A DNA stretch of 64,000 nucleotides from Bryobacterales bacterium F-183 (GTDB lineage Bacteria > Acidobacteriota > Terriglobia > Bryobacterales > Bryobacteraceae): positions 2,232,001 through 2,296,000 of the forward strand of contig AP025252.1 in NCBI GenBank assembly GCA_016865505.2, in the 5' to 3' direction. The position numbers and the translations under genes are program-made. The notes under the pieces were generated by a model. That model saw only the letters and a list, made by a program, of their open reading frames with translations, had not been told where the DNA came from and did no database searches. Below, one piece after another: positions 35,589-43,497 of the stretch; the first letter of the stretch is position 1; each line of letters begins with the position of its first letter.

Positions 35589-35890
35589 AACCCTGCCTGT
35601 CGTATCGGACAAGCCGGAAGAGCTTTAAACGTTTTCGTTTGAGGCGCTTGCGAAGAGGCGAAAAAGCCGTGTGGCGGACACTCCCTTTGAAGTTCACCCG
35701 ATGCTCGCCGCGAAACACGCAAAATCGTGCGGATTTCCCCTGTCCACATTTTCACCACTTATTCACACCCCTCATTTGGGATGGTATATCCCCTCCCCAA
35801 ACCACTGGAGTAGTTCAGTTGTCTTACGCATAATGGTCAAGTACCCAACGCGGAGCCATACCGCGCCGAACGAAAGAAGTCGTGCCAACG
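35589..35890. other. Intergenic divergent region, ~300 bases
   Basis: This is the longest stretch without a gene in the window, lying between the divergent hybrid kinase and the Cys-rich small protein. It holds a small inverted repeat AAACG-TTTT-CGTTT (35627-35640), a single DnaA-box-like TTATTCACA (35759-35767) next to the weaker CTGTCCACA, and a CATAAT hexamer near 35829 that could be a -10 element for the plus-strand gene. Short open frames here on the plus strand show no protein-like features. It probably contains the two divergent promoters. Confidence 0.5.
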
Positions 35891-36157
35891 ATGAACCCGA
35901 ATCAAAAGCCTTTTAGCTGCCGGATGATTGGGTTGAATTGCCGGGATTGTGTCGCAAGCTCCGCCCTTCAACTCGCCATGGTCTGTGGTCAGATCCCCAA
36001 CCAGGATATAGAAAGAGTCTTCTTTGCCATGTACGACGACCCCGCGTGCATGGACATGTCCGAAGAGTTCGCCAACATGTACCGCGCCTGCGTCAACAAA
36101 GGAGACTTTATCCCTCTCCCCACCGACGCCGCGCTCGCCACTGCGGGCCTGGTCTAA
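35891..36157 (+). CDS. Small cysteine-rich protein, unknown (88 aa)
   Basis: An uncharacterised 88-residue protein with six cysteines at residues 10, 17, 20, 32, 53 and 67. The first three form 'FSCRMIGLNCRDC', a C-x6-C-x2-C pattern suited to metal binding or to being a modification target. There is no signal peptide or membrane segment. It lies 35 bases upstream of, and on the same strand as, the PqqD-like/MEMO gene. The start is ATG 35891; an in-frame GTG at 35882 would add three residues. Coding is supported by good codon usage and the conserved-looking Cys spacing, not by recognised homology. The N-terminal Cys motif slightly resembles small DUF1059-type metal proteins, but I would not assign it. 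Confidence 0.6.
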   Translation: MNPNQKPFSCRMIGLNCRDCVASSALQLAMVCGQIPNQDIERVFFAMYDDPACMDMSEEFANMYRACVNKGDFIPLPTDAALATAGLV

Positions 36158-36179
36158 GTAGACCTTGGCCCGAATAACA

Positions 36180-36185
36180 TACACT
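36180..36185 (+). promoter_or_regulatory. Putative -10 element before the MEMO-family gene
   Basis: TACACT ends 7 bases before ATG 36193, with no Shine-Dalgarno sequence. If real, the MEMO-family gene can be transcribed as a leaderless mRNA on its own, independently of the small gene upstream. No clear -35. Confidence 0.3.
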
Positions 36186-36192
36186 CGTACTC

Positions 36193-37422
36193 ATGTCCGC
36201 CCTTTTGCCCCGGCTCCGGATGACCCTGGACTTCATGCCGTCTCCGGTTCCGGACCGTCCCGGCCTCGCCGTCCGTGACGGGTATCATTACTCCGACGCC
36301 ACCCTGATCATTCCGCCAGTCCTCGCAGCCTGTCTGGAATTCTTCGATGGCGAACACACCGCGGCGGACCTCAAGGCTCATCTCTATGAGATGACTGGAG
36401 AACTCGACACGGGCGAACTGGTCGAACACCTCCAGCAGACCCTCAGCGAGGCAGGATTCCTCGAAGACGAAGTCTTCGCTCAGATGCAGGCCGATGCTCA
36501 TCAGGCCTTTGCCGACGCTCCCGTACGCAAGCCCGCGCACGCCGGTGCCGCGTACCCCGGTTCCGCACCCGAACTCCACGAAGTCTTCGGCCAGTACATG
36601 ACTAACGACGTCGGCAACACCATCGAGCAACCCGGCGCCGGAAAGATCCTGGGCATCGCTGCCCCCCACGTCAGCCCGTTCGGAGGCTGGGAATCCTACC
36701 AGGCCGCTTACCGAGCCCTCTCGCCGGACCTTCGCGACAAGACCTTCGTCATCCTCGGTACATCCCACTACGGCGCACCAGACCGCTTCGGCCTCACCCG
36801 CAAGCCCTTTGAAACCCCGTACGGCTCCGCCATCACCAACCGTACCCTGGTCGATCGTCTAGAAAAGGAAGGCGGCGCTGCCGTCGCCATGGAAGATTAC
36901 TGCCACGCCTTCGAACACTCCATCGAGTTTCAGGTGGCCTTCCTCCAACACATATACGGGCCGGAAGTGAAAATCCTCCCCATCCTCTGCGGCAGCTACG
37001 CCCGCAGCATCTATAGGGGAGGCAAGCCGGAAGAATCAGACGAGGTCAAGCGCTTCCTCGGCGCCCTCGGCGACCTTCAAACCGCCGAGGGCCAGAACCT
37101 TTGCTGGGTACTGGGCATCGACATGGCCCACATGGGACGTCGCTACGGTGATGACTTCACCGCCACCGCAGACCTTCGCGAGATGACACAAGTCGCCACC
37201 CGCGACCGCAACCGCATCGCCTCCATCAACTCCGGCGATGCTGAATCCTTCTGGTCCCAGGTCCAGGAAAATCAGGACGACCTCAAGTGGTGCGGCTCAA
37301 GCCCCGTCTACACCTTCCTCAGAGCCGTACCCGAAGCCAAAGGCATCCTGAACCGCTACCAGCAATGGAACATCGACGACCAGAGCGTCGTCAGCTTCGC
37401 GGGAATGACGTTTGTGAAATAG
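36193..37422 (+). CDS. MEMO-family (AmmeMemoRadiSam protein B-like) protein with PqqD-like N-terminal domain (409 aa)
   Basis: Residues ~115-409 form a MEMO domain, related by fold to LigB-type extradiol dioxygenases. Landmarks are 'GIAAPHVSPFGGWESYQ', 'ILGTSHYGAPDRFG', 'HAFEHSIEFQVAFLQ', 'ILPILCGSYA' and 'WVLGIDMAHMGRRYG'; the histidines are the presumed metal ligands. Residues ~20-92 are extra compared with plain MEMO proteins (~270-300 aa). They read like a PqqD-type winged helix ('ACLEFFDGEHTAADLKAHL', 'LVEHLQQTLSEAGFLED'), a fold that in other systems binds peptide substrates. The AMMECR1 and radical SAM partners named in the AmmeMemoRadiSam system are not adjacent. A Cys-rich small protein lies just upstream. 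Biochemical role unknown. The 3' end overlaps the convergent kinase gene by 32 bases. Confidence 0.82.
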   Translation: MSALLPRLRMTLDFMPSPVPDRPGLAVRDGYHYSDATLIIPPVLAACLEFFDGEHTAADLKAHLYEMTGELDTGELVEHLQQTLSEAGFLEDEVFAQMQADAHQAFADAPVRKPAHAGAAYPGSAPELHEVFGQYMTNDVGNTIEQPGAGKILGIAAPHVSPFGGWESYQAAYRALSPDLRDKTFVILGTSHYGAPDRFGLTRKPFETPYGSAITNRTLVDRLEKEGGAAVAMEDYCHAFEHSIEFQVAFLQHIYGPEVKILPILCGSYARSIYRGGKPEESDEVKRFLGALGDLQTAEGQNLCWVLGIDMAHMGRRYGDDFTATADLREMTQVATRDRNRIASINSGDAESFWSQVQENQDDLKWCGSSPVYTFLRAVPEAKGILNRYQQWNIDDQSVVSFAGMTFVK

Positions 37423-40027
37423 CGCGCGAATCGACACTGGGGTCGTCTTCAATCAAATCGCGCGACCCCAGCGTCTTCCAGAACGCAAAGATCGACACAC
37501 CCAGCACCACCAGCAACGTCGCAAAGCCGTACGGCATATACCAACTGCTCCAGTCGGTGCCCAAAATCGTCTCGCCCCACAGATTCCCGAACACGATGGT
37601 GGAAATCGCTGCCACTACGCCCACCCGCAGCACGACAAAAATCAGCGCCGTATGCAGGCACGCGTACATCGCATAACGCATCTGCCAGTTATTGCCGTTC
37701 GTCACATTGCTCTCGAGCATGGCAAACAGCAGCGCCGCGATGATTGCCGCCACCCAGTCCTTGCGCAGCACCCGTCGTAGTAGAAACAGCGCAAAGAACC
37801 CGATCAACCCCACCCGTACGCTCTCGCTCAAGATCCGCGGAAAGGACCCCACCCAGGCTCGTGTCCCGGTCAATGGATCCAGCCCCGTGACGTCCAGCCC
37901 CGGATCCGCCCGTAGCGCAAGGCTCACCGCCGTCCACACCGTCGCCGCCAGCGCCGCGCCAATCAAAACGTGGCTCGCCACCAGCGGATCATGAAACCCG
38001 GTCGACAGCAGCCGGTTCCACGACACGATCGATTGAGGCCACCGTGCGCGTACCTCGGGCTCCAACGCCAGGTACAGCACCCACAACACAGCCGCAGGAA
38101 ACAGCCAGTCGCCAATCGCATTCACCACCAGGCTCAGCATGTCCATCGTCGGTACGGCATGCACCGACGTCGCCCAAATCGCCGCCGACAACCCAAACTG
38201 TACTGCCGCCAACCGCAACGCACCGCGCTTGTCCACTCGGCCCAACCGCCAGTTCCGCCGCGCTAGTACGATCGCGAACCCGCTGCACAACACAATAATC
38301 GCCACCGTCACAGCCGACCGTAAAGACCGGAACGCCGCTGGCACCATATCTCCGCCGGATCCATCGTTTTGCCCGGTCCAGGGAAACCGCATGGTCACCC
38401 AGGTGATCTGCCGCTTCCACCACCCGATCTCCAACGTCACGGGAACCTCAGGTAGCCTCGGATGCACACCCTTCCAAGCCCGCAGCTTCGCTGCAGGAGC
38501 GTCTGGAACGCTCGACGGCGCCACCTCCTGGAACTTGCTGAACTCAAAACCCGCCGCGCGAAACACCGCTTCCGCGCTGATCTCCTCGCCTTCCATCTCC
38601 ATCCCCATGGACCGTTCCGGCACCCCGCTAAAGGCCCGCAAAAATCCATCGGACGTCAGGTGTACCTCCGCCATCCGAGGCGACATCGGCGCCGGGTTAG
38701 ACTCCGTCACGTACCCCAGCGGATACGCCACCAACGGCTCTGGCGACTCGCGATACTGCAGCGCCATCGAGGACTCTGCACGCATCCACTCCCCGGGCGT
38801 ACGCTTCCCGTGCATCCGCCGGATCCACTGCAAATACACAGGCCTGTTGTACAGCCGGATATACGTGCCCTGCGGATCCTGCTCGAATCCCAAACTCTTT
38901 GCAATCTCGCGAGCCTTCGCCTCCAGCACCGGTGGCGACATCCGCATCGGAGCCTGCATCATCGCCAATCGATGCGACCGGATAAACGGCAATGCCAGTG
39001 CGCAAGCGGCCACCATCAGAATGCACGCCACAGCCCAGCGCTTTGAAAGCACTCCGCCCGTATCCGCCGCCGCCACCATCTCAGGCGAGGGCGTCTCACC
39101 TGCCGCCAAAGCTAATGCCAGAGCATCGCCCCCAGGCAACGCTGCCGACACCGCCAGCGGCGATACAGGACGCTTGACAGGATCCGGCTGCAAGCACCGC
39201 CGCACCACTCGCAGTACCGCCTCATGCAGACCCTCGGTCTCGACAATCTGCAGCGCTTCCTGCTGATCGATCATCGACTGTACGTTCACCGCATCGTACG
39301 GCCGCTTGCCCGTGAACAGCTCAAACAGCACCACGCCCAGCGCAAAGATATCGCTCCTGGCCGTAACCTCAAAACCCTTCAACTGTTCGGGCGCCATATA
39401 CGCCGGCGTACCGTTGCGAGCCTCCACGCCGGACAGCGAATCCGCCACCGCCGCAAGGCCAAAGTCCATAATCACGACCTCGCCCCGCTTGTTCAGCATG
39501 ATGTTGTGAGGCTTCAGATCGCGATGGATCACACCCTTGGCATGCGCCGCCGCCAGCCCCGCGCAGATCTTCCGTGCAATCTCCACGCACTTATCAAACG
39601 GCAGCTTTCCGATCCGCTGCAGCAACGTGGCCAGATCCTCGCCGTCCACATACTCCATCGAAATGAACGGCGCGCCGTCCACCTGCCCGATGTCGTGGAC
39701 ACGGCATACATTCGGGTGCGACACCTGCCGCGCTACGCGAACCTCGCCGTGAAAACGCTCCAAAAAGCGCACGTTCCCGCTCGCCGACTCCGGCAGGAAC
39801 TTCAACGCAACAGATTGTCCAAGTGTCAAATCGGTGGCGCGATAGACCTCGCCCATGCCACCTCGCCCCAGCAGACTGCTGATGCGGTACCGTCCATTCA
39901 GAAGCGTTCCAGGAACGAACCGCCCCTCATCCTCCGGAGCACCCGTACCCGACACGACTGCCGGTTGCGCGGATGCCACCGTCTCTGCCGACGTCAGTTC
40001 GGGATGCTCTTCCGGACGGATGGACAC
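37391..40027 (-). CDS. Membrane Ser/Thr protein kinase with multi-helix C-terminus (878 aa)
   Basis: A bacterial Hanks-type kinase. Residues ~43-300 hold all catalytic motifs: P-loop 'LLGRGGMGEVYRA', Lys in 'VALKFLP', 'HRDLKPHNIMLN', 'IMDFGLAA' and 'APEQLKG'. After a Pro-rich stretch there is a membrane helix (~330-350), then an extracytoplasmic domain of ~220 residues without a recognised family, then about eight more hydrophobic helices to the C-terminus. I see no CAAX-protease motif (no EExxxR) in that membrane domain, so its role is open; it could sense or transport. The start is GTG 40027, 9 bases after the TPR-kinase stop. It is the last gene of the aroC-to-kinase run and ends 32 bases inside the convergent MEMO-family gene. 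Confidence 0.85.
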   Translation of the reverse strand: MSIRPEEHPELTSAETVASAQPAVVSGTGAPEDEGRFVPGTLLNGRYRISSLLGRGGMGEVYRATDLTLGQSVALKFLPESASGNVRFLERFHGEVRVARQVSHPNVCRVHDIGQVDGAPFISMEYVDGEDLATLLQRIGKLPFDKCVEIARKICAGLAAAHAKGVIHRDLKPHNIMLNKRGEVVIMDFGLAAVADSLSGVEARNGTPAYMAPEQLKGFEVTARSDIFALGVVLFELFTGKRPYDAVNVQSMIDQQEALQIVETEGLHEAVLRVVRRCLQPDPVKRPVSPLAVSAALPGGDALALALAAGETPSPEMVAAADTGGVLSKRWAVACILMVAACALALPFIRSHRLAMMQAPMRMSPPVLEAKAREIAKSLGFEQDPQGTYIRLYNRPVYLQWIRRMHGKRTPGEWMRAESSMALQYRESPEPLVAYPLGYVTESNPAPMSPRMAEVHLTSDGFLRAFSGVPERSMGMEMEGEEISAEAVFRAAGFEFSKFQEVAPSSVPDAPAAKLRAWKGVHPRLPEVPVTLEIGWWKRQITWVTMRFPWTGQNDGSGGDMVPAAFRSLRSAVTVAIIVLCSGFAIVLARRNWRLGRVDKRGALRLAAVQFGLSAAIWATSVHAVPTMDMLSLVVNAIGDWLFPAAVLWVLYLALEPEVRARWPQSIVSWNRLLSTGFHDPLVASHVLIGAALAATVWTAVSLALRADPGLDVTGLDPLTGTRAWVGSFPRILSESVRVGLIGFFALFLLRRVLRKDWVAAIIAALLFAMLESNVTNGNNWQMRYAMYACLHTALIFVVLRVGVVAAISTIVFGNLWGETILGTDWSSWYMPYGFATLLVVLGVSIFAFWKTLGSRDLIEDDPSVDSRAISQTSFPRS

Positions 40028-40036
40028 TCCCAGATT

Positions 40037-42490
40037 TTACTGCGCCGCCGCCTTCTCCAACCTTGCGACAGCCTCCGCGGCCTTCTCCCGTATCCCGTGG
40101 ATCACCGCATTCGCCCGGCCCGAACTCTCGATCTCCGTCGCGATCTCCACGGCCTGCCGCTGCGCTTTCAACGCCTGCTCGCGGCGTCCCATCCCCTCGT
40201 AAGTTTTGCCGATCGCCGCCAGGATCTCGGCCACTTCGCCTCGCGCACCGGCATTCAAAGGATTTGCCTCGGCCAACCGTTCGCGTATCGCCTTGCTACG
40301 CCCCAACAGCGGCAGCGCGGCCTGTGGCGACCCCGCAGCCTCCAGATGCTCCGCCTGCCGCAAGTATGCGGTCGCCAGCAGACTATGGCTGCGCGCATCC
40401 TTCGAATCCGCCTCCGCCATCGCCCCGAACGCCGCTACCGACGCCTGCAGCAGTTGCGACGCCTCAGCATACTGCCCCATCTGCGACAACAGCGTCCCCA
40501 ACGACAACTGTGTACCCGCCAGGTTCATCTTCGCGTTGGATTCCGCCGTCTTCTCTTCCGCCAAAGCCTTACGCAGTGCCAGTACCTCGCGATACTGTTT
40601 CACCGCCTCGGCCTTACGCCCGTTGTGCGAAAGGATGCTCGCCATGCGATTGCCCGCCAGCGCCAACCCCGCGCGATGCGCACGGCTCGGTTCCTGCTGC
40701 ACCAGCGCCCGGTAAATCTCCAGCGGCTTTCGGCGAACCTCCAACACCTCATCCCAGCGCCCCAGTTGCGACAAGCTCCCGCCCACTGCCGTGTAAGCTT
40801 CCGCCAGTCGCCGCCGCCGCGCAGGATTCTTCGGATCTTGCGAAGTCAACGTCTCGCAAATCTCCAGCGCCTTACGATCATAATCCAGGCTCGCCTTGTA
40901 ATCGCCCTTCACGCGCAGCAACGCGGCATACCGGTTGTACGCATCAGCCAGCTCTTCCTGATACTCCGCGACCCCCGGCCCGCTCCGCGCCAACTCCTCG
41001 CGAATCTGCACGGCCTTGCGAAAGCTATCCAGCGACCCCGCGCTATCCCCAAGGTTCGCCGCATCCGGCCGCCCCAACACCTCGCCCAGCTTCACGTACG
41101 CTGCCGCCAACTCCCGCTGCAGTACCGGATTGCCTTCCGAATCCCGCGCCAGCCCATCCAGGTACCGCGTCGCCCGGCTCACCAAGGTCGCCCGCGCCGT
41201 CGTCGACCCCGGCAACTTCGCGATCTCCCGTTCAATCTCAAAGATGAACGAATTCGCCAGCTCACGCGCGCCATTGAACATCCGCTCGGCACGCTGCTTC
41301 TCGATCCTCGCGATCCGCGCCTGATGGATCGCCGTCGCCAGGCCCGCGGTCAACGCCAGTACACCGGCCGTAGCCGCCACAACCGCCACCAGATTGCGCC
41401 GTACAAACTTGCCCGCGCGATACCGCAGCGAATCCGGCCGCGCCATCACCGGCAACCCGCTCTCGTACCTTCGGATGTCCTCGGCCAACTGCTCGGCGGA
41501 CGCGTACCGCTGCCGCGGATCCACCTCCAGCGCCTTCATCACGATGTTGTCCAGATCCCCACGCAAGGGGCCCGGATCTTCCGCCAACTCGCTCGGCTTC
41601 TTCGGTGACGCCGTCTGCAGCGCCGTCAAAATGACCTGCGGATTCGAAGATGTAAACGACCTCGGCCGCTTCCCGGTCAACAGCTCACAAAGCAGTACGC
41701 CCAGCGAATACACATCCGATGCCGTACTCAGCATCTCTCCGCGAACCTGTTCCGGGCTCGCATAATCCGGCGTAAACGCAGGTGGCAGATACGTCACCGT
41801 CAGCCCGGAATTCGCCTCCGGCTCGGACAATCGCGCGACACCAAAGTCCAACAGCTTCGGCGTACCATCCGCCGTCACCAGTACATTGTTTGCCTTGATA
41901 TCGCCGTGAATCACCAGGTTCTGGTGCGCATAATGGACCGCGTTGCAAAGGATGCGGAAGATATCCAGCTTCTGATGCAGCCCCAACTTCGCCGCGACAT
42001 CGCTCATCCGCTGCCCATCGACGTACTCCATCACAAAGAACGGACGCCCGCAGTTGGTCACACCGCCGTCGAGCAGCCTCGCGATGTTCGGATGCGACAG
42101 CCGCGCCAGAATCTGCCGCTCATTGCGGAACCGCTTGCTGATGCCCGCCGAATCCAGCCCCTCGCGAATCACTTTGATCGCCGTCACCATCCGGAAGGCG
42201 CCATCTTCGCGCACCGCACGGTACACCGCGCCCATGCCGCCCTCGCCGATCTTTTCTTCAAACCGGTAAGGACCCGCGCGCTGTCCAATCAGCTTGTCGC
42301 GATCCTGCCGCCGCTCCAAAAATCCGGCATTCGATTCCTCGCACGCCGCAATCAAGGTCAGCACTTCCTCGCGCAACTCCGGATCTTTGGAAAACGCATC
42401 GTCCAGGTAGGCGTCACGCTTCGGACCCCGTGTCAGGTCCAGCGCCTCGCCCACGATCCGCTTCACTTCGCGATACGCCGTAGGATTCAT
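40037..42490 (-). CDS. Ser/Thr protein kinase with TPR repeats (817 aa)
   Basis: A membrane-anchored kinase. The N-terminal ~65 residues ('REEVLTLIAACEESNAGFLE') are usual in kinases encoded next to ECF sigma genes of this type. The kinase domain (~72-340) has 'KIGEGGMGAVYRA', Lys in 'VTAIKVI', and 'LLDFGVARLS'. The catalytic loop reads 'VIHGDIKANNVLV', with Gly in place of the usual Arg (HGD rather than HRD) and Ala-Asn where Pro-x is common. One transmembrane helix (~375-395) is followed by ~400 residues of TPR-like helical repeats outside the membrane, probably for protein binding. It lies 9 bases after the ECF sigma gene and 9 bases before the second kinase, forming a sigma-kinase-kinase module. 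Confidence 0.88.
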   Translation of the reverse strand: MNPTAYREVKRIVGEALDLTRGPKRDAYLDDAFSKDPELREEVLTLIAACEESNAGFLERRQDRDKLIGQRAGPYRFEEKIGEGGMGAVYRAVREDGAFRMVTAIKVIREGLDSAGISKRFRNERQILARLSHPNIARLLDGGVTNCGRPFFVMEYVDGQRMSDVAAKLGLHQKLDIFRILCNAVHYAHQNLVIHGDIKANNVLVTADGTPKLLDFGVARLSEPEANSGLTVTYLPPAFTPDYASPEQVRGEMLSTASDVYSLGVLLCELLTGKRPRSFTSSNPQVILTALQTASPKKPSELAEDPGPLRGDLDNIVMKALEVDPRQRYASAEQLAEDIRRYESGLPVMARPDSLRYRAGKFVRRNLVAVVAATAGVLALTAGLATAIHQARIARIEKQRAERMFNGARELANSFIFEIEREIAKLPGSTTARATLVSRATRYLDGLARDSEGNPVLQRELAAAYVKLGEVLGRPDAANLGDSAGSLDSFRKAVQIREELARSGPGVAEYQEELADAYNRYAALLRVKGDYKASLDYDRKALEICETLTSQDPKNPARRRRLAEAYTAVGGSLSQLGRWDEVLEVRRKPLEIYRALVQQEPSRAHRAGLALAGNRMASILSHNGRKAEAVKQYREVLALRKALAEEKTAESNAKMNLAGTQLSLGTLLSQMGQYAEASQLLQASVAAFGAMAEADSKDARSHSLLATAYLRQAEHLEAAGSPQAALPLLGRSKAIRERLAEANPLNAGARGEVAEILAAIGKTYEGMGRREQALKAQRQAVEIATEIESSGRANAVIHGIREKAAEAVARLEKAAAQ

Positions 42491-42499
42491 TGCAAACTT

Positions 42500-43057
42500 C
42501 TAGTTATTGTTGGAAAGTTCGCGGAACAACCAGCCCCGAGCGACAGTCCAGTCGCGCTTGACCGTAGCCGGAGAGACACCCAATGCCTCCGCAGTCTCCT
42601 CAATGGTCAACCCACCGAAGAACCGCATCTCCACAATCTGCGCCTGTTGTTGATCGAGTTCCGCCAGCAACTTCAGCGCGTCATCCAAAGCCACCAGCCC
42701 GACAGTGCCGCGCTCCGGGATGCCCAGCGCTTCATCCAGCGCCAGCAGACTCTTGCCGCCGCCCCGCTTCTCCGCCTGATTCGCCCGCGCATGATCCACA
42801 AGAATCTGCCGCATCAGCCGCGCCGCGATCGCCACAAAGTGCGCTCTGCTCTGCCATCCCGATTGCTTCTGGTCAATGAGCCGGATCCACGCCTCGTTCA
42901 CCAGCGCCGTACTCTGCAGCGTATGGTCGGACTTCTCCCGCCGCAGGTACACCTTGGCCAGACGTCGCAGTTCGCCCTCGACAAGCGGCACCAATTGGTC
43001 GAGTGCGTGCGCGTTCCCGCCCTTCCACTCGACTAGTAAAGTCGTAACATCCGACAT
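42500..43057 (-). CDS. ECF-type RNA polymerase sigma factor, kinase-associated (185 aa)
   Basis: An alternative sigma factor. Region 2 is 'HTLQSTALVNEAWIRLIDQ' through 'RAHFVAIAARLMRQILVDHAR'; region 4 is 'AQIVEMRFFGGLTIEETAEA' followed by the helix-turn-helix 'LGVSPATVKRDWTVARGWLF'. The 185-residue length and the 'STALVNEAW' and 'ILVDHARA' signatures match the group (TIGR02999/ECF43-like) usually encoded beside Ser/Thr kinases. In Vibrio a member of that group is switched on by threonine phosphorylation (established knowledge). Here two kinases follow directly, so phosphorylation control is a reasonable inference. ATG 43057 is chosen because it gives the family's standard N-terminus; upstream frame extension is not conserved in style. 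No anti-sigma gene is adjacent. Confidence 0.9.
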   Translation of the reverse strand: MSDVTTLLVEWKGGNAHALDQLVPLVEGELRRLAKVYLRREKSDHTLQSTALVNEAWIRLIDQKQSGWQSRAHFVAIAARLMRQILVDHARANQAEKRGGGKSLLALDEALGIPERGTVGLVALDDALKLLAELDQQQAQIVEMRFFGGLTIEETAEALGVSPATVKRDWTVARGWLFRELSNNN

Positions 43058-43080
43058 CCGTCGTCGCTCCCCCGACGTAT

Positions 43081-43497
43081 CTAGAATACAGGCAGCGCAA
43101 ACAGCCGCAACGGCGCAATCGCCGTAATCTGCCACTTGTTCTTGCCCGTGCGCTCCACCGTACATCGTACAGTCTCGCGCCGCCGCACCATTGCAAGATC
43201 TTCGTTCCTGGACTTGATCTCGACATACCAGTCCAGTTCGAGTTCGCGCTTGGAATCGTCTCCAGTATTGGACTGTGGCGACACCGAAGACGTCACCAGA
43301 TTCTGCCGTACCAGCGCCCGAATCTGGTCCGCAAACTCGCCATACCCGTCCATCTTCTTGCTCACCGCGCGCAGCGCCTGCTCCGCGTTATCCTGCGCCA
43401 GACCTGCCGCAAAATCCGCGACAGCCTCGCGCGCCGCCGTCTCCGGATCGGCAGCAGCAGCCGCAAGCATCACTGACAAGACGAGTACAGCCGTCAT
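43081..43497 (-). CDS. Secreted small protein, unknown (138 aa)
   Basis: Residues 1-17 ('MTAVLVLSVMLAAAAAD') are a signal peptide. The mature part has an alpha-beta look of an NTF2/DUF4440-like fold ('AAREAVADFAAGLAQDNAEQ', 'ELDWYVEIKSR', 'TVERTGKNKWQITAIAPL') without catalytic residues I can name. The start ATG 43497 overlaps the argJ stop by four bases (ATGA), implying translational coupling, and the stop lies 23 bases before the ECF sigma gene. It may be an envelope sensor feeding the sigma-kinase module, but this is only positional inference. Confidence 0.6.
   Translation of the reverse strand: MTAVLVLSVMLAAAAADPETAAREAVADFAAGLAQDNAEQALRAVSKKMDGYGEFADQIRALVRQNLVTSSVSPQSNTGDDSKRELELDWYVEIKSRNEDLAMVRRRETVRCTVERTGKNKWQITAIAPLRLFALPVF

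Noticed and set aside
35759-35767. DnaA-box-like TTATTCACA in the ~300-base intergenic region
   Set aside because: Only one good match plus one weak one; no dnaA/dnaN, AT-rich unwinding element or box cluster, so not called a replication origin.
35639-35833. Small plus-strand open frames in the intergenic region before the Cys-rich gene
   Set aside because: There is no ribosome site, no protein-like pattern and no conserved motif. The region is more likely regulatory.
39224-41608. Long plus-strand open frame (794 codons) opposite the two kinase genes
   Set aside because: It has an Arg/His/Gln-rich composition with no motifs and is fully antisense to two genes with intact kinase motifs. It is a by-product of high GC and codon bias.
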